A stretch of 64,000 bases of DNA from Phycisphaeraceae bacterium (GTDB lineage Bacteria; Planctomycetota; Phycisphaerae; Phycisphaerales; UBA1924). The stretch covers positions 116,807-180,806 of the forward strand of contig JAJTHN010000010.1 of NCBI GenBank assembly GCA_021297895.1, given 5' to 3'. The first letter of the stretch is position 1. The number at the start of each line of letters is the position of its first letter. Below, one piece after another: positions 59,697 to 64,000 of the stretch. The translations under genes were made by a program, and so were the position numbers. The notes under the pieces were generated by a model, which was not told where the DNA came from, ran no database searches, and saw only the letters and a list, made by a program, of their open reading frames with translations.

Positions 59697-59841
59697 AGAC
59701 GATGTCTCGGTTCCGAGACATCGCGCGCCCATTCTTGGGCGTGCGGTTTGGATGGCCCGAGCCCGGCCTGCGGCATTGCTCTTCTCGTGTGTGGTTGAGC
59801 GTGTGCAGAGCCGTCCGAGGTCACAGATCAGGAGATGCTCC

Positions 59842-62800
59842 ATGACTCGAACGTACGTCAAGTGGCTGCTGACCGCGGCCACGCTGGCCACGCCGATTTC
59901 GGCGCTGGCTCAGACAAACTACCCCGAGACCGAGCCGAACAACATCAAGGCCGCGGCCAATGCGGTCGGCGGTGCATCGGGCATGGTCGCGGGTGACACG
60001 ATCACCGGCAACTCGACCGGTAGCAGCACGACCGTCGCCGGCACGACCAGTGCCGACTACTACCTGATCACGATGCGCACCGCCGCCCCGGGCATCTACA
60101 AGCACCGGCTCGCGATCACCACGGCCGGCACCGCCGGCCACACCGGCACGATCCGCGGCAACGGTCAGACCTCGTCGGGTGTGTACGCGACCGACGACGC
60201 GGTGCTCCAGACGTCCATCGCCACGACCACCCCGCCGCGGTTCAACGACTTCTACGGCTTCGGCAAGGGCGAGCGGTTGTTCTACCGTGTGACGGGCACG
60301 ACGACGACGACGGCCGACTACGTCGCGACGCTCTCGACGACGACGGTGGTCCCGACCGCCATGAGCACGTCGGTGACGCCGGGCACGTTCGCGATCCGCG
60401 CCAACGCGGCGACGAATACGGCGCTCGATACCGATCTTGTGGTTCTCGATGGTGCCTTCAACGTCATCGCGACGCGCGACGACCCGGATCCGTCCGAGGT
60501 CTCGCTCTCGCTGACCACGGGTACGTACTACATCGGCATCTCGGCGTACAACGTCGCGGTCCGCTTCCCCTCGCCGACCACTCCGGCCGCCGATTTCCCG
60601 GATCCGGTGACGGACTTCGCTGACATCGTCGTGTCCACGGGCACCAGCACCAGCACCGTTGTTCGCGGCATTGAAGTCGCCAGCGGCGCAACGGTCGTCG
60701 CGACCGGTGCCGGCACGCCCTCGAGCCAGTTCGATATCGCCTGGTTCGCACTCACGGTCGCTCCGCCCTCGATCCCGACCGCGAGCAGCGTGGCCCTTGC
60801 CCAGCCCTATCTGCCCGGCGACTCGGTGACGGCCAACATCATCGTCAATCCCGCCGCGACACCCCCCAGCACGGGCATCACCGTGAACGCCGATCTCTCG
60901 GCCATCACGGGCGTCCCGGGCACCACCACGTTCACGGACATCGGTGGCAACACCTTCAGCGCGACGTTCACCGTCGGCGCCACGACCGCCGCCGGTCCGT
61001 ACGCGGCGACGGTCAACATCGCCGACGCTGAGGCCCGCACCAGCACGGCGACCCTGTTGCTGAATGTCGGCCGCAACCTCGGCGTGGTCAACTCCAGCAG
61101 CGCCCAGCCCACGACCGCGACGACGAACATCGGCGCCGGTCAGGTTGCCTGGTTCCGCTTCACGGTGCCCTCGGCCACCTCGGCCGCTCTGGGCTATGTC
61201 GACATCAACTCGCTCGGCAGCCTCTTCGGTGCCTCGGGCGACACGGTCGCCGCGGTGTACAACCTCGACGGCACGCTCCGCAACTCTGCTGGCGATCCCT
61301 TCGGTGGCAGCACCGCCGCGGGCTTCTCCTACGGCCAGACCTCCCCGGCGCGGACGTACTCGCCCTACACGACGACCATGACCGGTCAGACCGCTGCGGT
61401 TCTGCCCGCCGGTCAGTACTGGCTGGGCATCGCCCGTCAGGCCACCGGCTGGGCCGCGGGTGCCAACTTCGCTCTGGTCTCGCCCTCGGTGGACGCTGGC
61501 CAGGCCGTCGCCAACATCTATTCGAACATCATCGACAGCGTTCCGTTCTTCGCGCCGATCACCATCACGCGGCCCTACGCCGGCGGTGACAGCGTGACGC
61601 TGACGGTCACGCCCACGCCCGCTTCCACGCCCCCGAGCACCGGCATCTCGGTCGTCGGCGACTTCTCCGCCATCACCGGCGTTCCCGGCACGACGACCTT
61701 CGTCGAAGGCCCCGCCGGCACCTTCACCGCAACGATCACGCTGCTCTCTTCGCTGGCTCCCGGTTCCTACACCGCCCCGGTGACGGTGTCGGATGCTCAG
61801 TCTCGCAGCTTCGCCTCCTCCATCACGCTTTCCGGCATCGCGGAGAACTTCGGCGAAGTCAGCGTGATCTCGGCTCAGCCCATCGCGGGCACCCGCGCGG
61901 TCTCCGCGGGTCAGATCGCCTGGTTCCGCTTTGTCACCACCCAGCCGACCAACGCGACGGACTTCTTCGTTGACATCGACACCAGCAACTCCACCGCGTC
62001 CGACACTGTCGCGGGGATCTACGACGCGTCCGGCAGCGTGGTCGACTCCGCCGACGACCCGGACTACGGCACCCTCCGCGCCGCGTTCAGCTTCGGCGAC
62101 ACCACGCCGTCGCGCGCACGCACGCCCTACACCGTCAACTTCGCCGGCCAGGACGGCGCTGTTCTGCCCGCCGGAACGTACTACATCGGCGTCGCTCCTT
62201 ACGCCGAGGGCTTCTCTTTCGGCGCCAACTTCGGCATGGCCAGCCCCTTCACCACCGCGAGCACCGTCGGTGCCCGTCTCTTCACGAATCTGCCCGGCAG
62301 CGGCCTCGGCGCCGTGGCCAACAACGACGCTCGCCCGGTGTTCGTCGGCGAGTCCTACACGCTCTCGGCGACCGTCTTCCCGTCCCTCACGCCCCCGAGC
62401 ACGCTCATCAGCGTGCAGGCTGACCTCTCGAGCATCGGTGGCGACAACCCCGTCTCCTTCACCGAAGGCCCGACCAACACCTTCACCTACACCGACACCC
62501 TGGGCTCCATCGCTCCGGGCACCTACCTCATCCCCTTTACCGCCAGCGATGCTGAAGGCAACGTCGCCAACGGGAACATCCGTCTGATCGTCGGCTTCGA
62601 CGCCGGCGCTCTGGCGCTGGGCACGCCCAACGTGACCGGCTCCTCGATCACCAGCGGCGGTGTGGCGTGGTTCAAGATCACCACCACGGACACCACCGGC
62701 ACCTGCCGTTTCGTGGACATCCACACGATCGGCTCGGCCCTGGCGCCCGCCAACGACACCACCATCGCCGTCTACAACGCCGACGGCACGCTTCGCACGA

Positions 62801-64000
62801 CGAACGATGACTTCGGCGGCTCGCTGTTCTCCGCCCTGTCCTACGGCGCCGCGGCTCCGCCCCGCACCTACAGCCCCTTCACGGCCAACCTCGTTGGTGG
62901 CTCGGGCACGCTGCCCGCCGGTGTCTACTACATCGCCGTCGCCAGCGGCTCGGGCATCACGACCTTCGGCGCTGGCTTCAGCGTCTCGTCAACTTCGGTC
63001 GATGCCGGCACGGTCTCGCTGACCGGTATCTTCGGCTCGGCCACCGGCGCTCCGTCCGGCAGCGTCAGCACCTTCCTCAAGGGTGAAGGCCTCCCGGCCC
63101 GCACCCGCATCACCTCCTGCTCCGGCACGACCGCGATTGTCAAGGTCGACGCTTCCAGCATCGGCGGCCCCGCCGCCGCGGTGATCTCCAACGCCACGTT
63201 GACGACCTGGACCGGCAGCTTCGCCGCGTCCGATTCGACCGCGGACGGCATCTACACCCTGCCCTTCACGGTCGAGCAGCCCGCCGGCACCGTCGTTGAG
63301 TCCGGCAACATCACCGTGCACGTCCGTTCCGTGACGAACCTCGGCACGACCGATGTGGCCAACTCGGTGCCCCCGACCGGTCTGACGCAGACCGCCGCCG
63401 CGACCCCCACGGGCGCGACGTGGTTCAAGTTCACGACCCTCGAGGCGACCGATGCCTCCAAGTTCGTGGATGTCGCCACCGCCGGTTCATCGTTCTCCTC
63501 CACCGCTACACCCCCTGTCCTCTCTACCGATTCCGTCATGGGCATCTGGCGCCCCGACGGTACCCTCGTGGCCACCAATGACGACTGGTCGGGCGTCGGC
63601 CCCTCTGGCCTGTCCTGGGGCCAGACCGCTCCGACCCGCTCCTACACCGGCGGCACCACGACGCAGACCCTCTTCGACGGCCGCACGGGCCTGACTCTGC
63701 CCGCTGGCACCTACTACATCTCCATCCACCGCTACGCGGTCGGCTTCTTTATCCCGGTTGGTGCTGACCTGTTCACCGCGCGGACCAGCGCGACCGATAC
63801 CGGCACCGTTCGTGCGATCGTCGGCAGCAACCTGTCTCCGTCGTGCGTCAGCCCGAGCATCGGCACGCCGCCGGCCTCGCTCAGCCGCCTGAGCGGTCAG
63901 CCCGCGTCGTTCACCTTCACCGCCTCGGGCACGGGCCCGCTCTCGTTCCAGTGGCAGAAGGACGGTTCGAACATCGTCGGCGAGACCGGCGCGACCCTCA
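59842..64000 (+). CDS. Giant exported EPN/Ig-like protein, cut off by the window end
   Basis: The frame from ATG 59842 (AGGAG eight bases upstream) is open to the end of the window, at least 1386 residues. A signal peptide ends ISALAQ; then NYPETEPNNIKAAANAV and TSADYYLITMRTAAPGIYKHRL, as in the protein at 51743. Four copies of a roughly 250-residue module follow, near residues 413, 671, 923 and 1166. Each has WFxF, FVD, a DGTL strand and LPAGxYYIxV. The last visible part starts an Ig-like domain (FTFTASGTGPLSFQWQKDG). By analogy with 51743, a DNGDF tandem domain should follow beyond the window. It is read from the TTGCAG-16-TAATCT promoter. Confidence 0.85.
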   Translation, partial: MTRTYVKWLLTAATLATPISALAQTNYPETEPNNIKAAANAVGGASGMVAGDTITGNSTGSSTTVAGTTSADYYLITMRTAAPGIYKHRLAITTAGTAGHTGTIRGNGQTSSGVYATDDAVLQTSIATTTPPRFNDFYGFGKGERLFYRVTGTTTTTADYVATLSTTTVVPTAMSTSVTPGTFAIRANAATNTALDTDLVVLDGAFNVIATRDDPDPSEVSLSLTTGTYYIGISAYNVAVRFPSPTTPAADFPDPVTDFADIVVSTGTSTSTVVRGIEVASGATVVATGAGTPSSQFDIAWFALTVAPPSIPTASSVALAQPYLPGDSVTANIIVNPAATPPSTGITVNADLSAITGVPGTTTFTDIGGNTFSATFTVGATTAAGPYAATVNIADAEARTSTATLLLNVGRNLGVVNSSSAQPTTATTNIGAGQVAWFRFTVPSATSAALGYVDINSLGSLFGASGDTVAAVYNLDGTLRNSAGDPFGGSTAAGFSYGQTSPARTYSPYTTTMTGQTAAVLPAGQYWLGIARQATGWAAGANFALVSPSVDAGQAVANIYSNIIDSVPFFAPITITRPYAGGDSVTLTVTPTPASTPPSTGISVVGDFSAITGVPGTTTFVEGPAGTFTATITLLSSLAPGSYTAPVTVSDAQSRSFASSITLSGIAENFGEVSVISAQPIAGTRAVSAGQIAWFRFVTTQPTNATDFFVDIDTSNSTASDTVAGIYDASGSVVDSADDPDYGTLRAAFSFGDTTPSRARTPYTVNFAGQDGAVLPAGTYYIGVAPYAEGFSFGANFGMASPFTTASTVGARLFTNLPGSGLGAVANNDARPVFVGESYTLSATVFPSLTPPSTLISVQADLSSIGGDNPVSFTEGPTNTFTYTDTLGSIAPGTYLIPFTASDAEGNVANGNIRLIVGFDAGALALGTPNVTGSSITSGGVAWFKITTTDTTGTCRFVDIHTIGSALAPANDTTIAVYNADGTLRTTNDDFGGSLFSALSYGAAAPPRTYSPFTANLVGGSGTLPAGVYYIAVASGSGITTFGAGFSVSSTSVDAGTVSLTGIFGSATGAPSGSVSTFLKGEGLPARTRITSCSGTTAIVKVDASSIGGPAAAVISNATLTTWTGSFAASDSTADGIYTLPFTVEQPAGTVVESGNITVHVRSVTNLGTTDVANSVPPTGLTQTAAATPTGATWFKFTTLEATDASKFVDVATAGSSFSSTATPPVLSTDSVMGIWRPDGTLVATNDDWSGVGPSGLSWGQTAPTRSYTGGTTTQTLFDGRTGLTLPAGTYYISIHRYAVGFFIPVGADLFTARTSATDTGTVRAIVGSNLSPSCVSPSIGTPPASLSRLSGQPASFTFTASGTGPLSFQWQKDGSNIVGETGATL

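Larger units (their letters stand above)
59436..59841. other. 406-base non-coding gap with terminator and promoter
   Basis: The gap holds the terminator at 59470-59502 and the promoter at 59669-59696. Between 59503 and 59668 I see no gene. Bases 59740-59820 are transcribed leader without visible structure of note. Confidence 0.55.

Noticed and set aside
59821..62724. 967-codon minus-strand frame opposite the partial protein at 59842
   Set aside because: Same reason: a GC-codon shadow with no domain, start signal or family resemblance.

Overview
The window reads as a chromosomal stretch of a high-GC Planctomycetota bacterium, most likely class Phycisphaerae. The main reasons are a family of very large exported proteins ending in a duplicated Ca-loop-like domain (ADIANTDG...DNGDF..FF..FF, closing GC), a PEP-CTERM protein, HAF-repeat proteins, an EF-Tu with a divergent switch I, and an enlarged SecE. 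Lineage is inferred from protein sequence alone; there is no rRNA in the window.

Layout. 1-12.5 kb: three giant exported proteins and a ClpB disaggregase on the opposite strand. 12.5-19.3 kb: lepA, a zeta-toxin-like kinase with a small basic partner, a DinB-like/unknown/amidohydrolase operon joined by ATGA overlaps, and an exported L,D-transpeptidase. 19.3-27.1 kb: two paralogous proteins of an unrecognised helix-turn-helix family flank a PEP-CTERM NxxGxxxF-repeat protein and a HAF-repeat protein; a D-2-hydroxyacid dehydrogenase follows. 27.1-38.6 kb: two unknown envelope proteins, a GH15 glucoamylase-like enzyme, a methyltransferase, an S4-domain pseudouridine synthase overlapping a YihY-type membrane protein, a small lipoprotein, an isolated nuoB, and a small membrane protein coupled to a class IV aminotransferase. 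38.9-40.7 kb: a second HAF-repeat protein broken by a single -1 frameshift.

40.8-44.7 kb (minus strand) holds the widely conserved translation/secretion block tRNA-Thr, tuf, rpmG, tRNA-Trp, secE, nusG; no rplKAJL-rpoBC follows nusG. 45.0-50.7 kb is a tightly overlapping three-gene operon for nonulosonic (sialic/pseudaminic/legionaminic-type) acid transfer: a 1270-residue Maf/DUF115 fusion, a CMP-sugar synthetase and a NeuB-type synthase, probably for flagellin or surface glycosylation. After a flavodoxin-like protein, 51.7-64.0 kb holds three more giant exported proteins; the last runs off the window.

Recurring features. Five candidate promoters share TTGCA(G/A/C) - exactly 16 bp - TAnnnT, two of them back-to-back at 20.6 kb; another, before tRNA-Thr, has TTGATT-16-TAAGAT. 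Several genes have a -10-like hexamer 5-7 bases before the start codon and no Shine-Dalgarno sequence, suggesting leaderless mRNAs. The strongest leads for new biology are the surface-protein family with its shared C-terminal tag, the Maf fusion ending in a cysteine-less radical-SAM/SPASM-like region, and the paired HTH paralogues.
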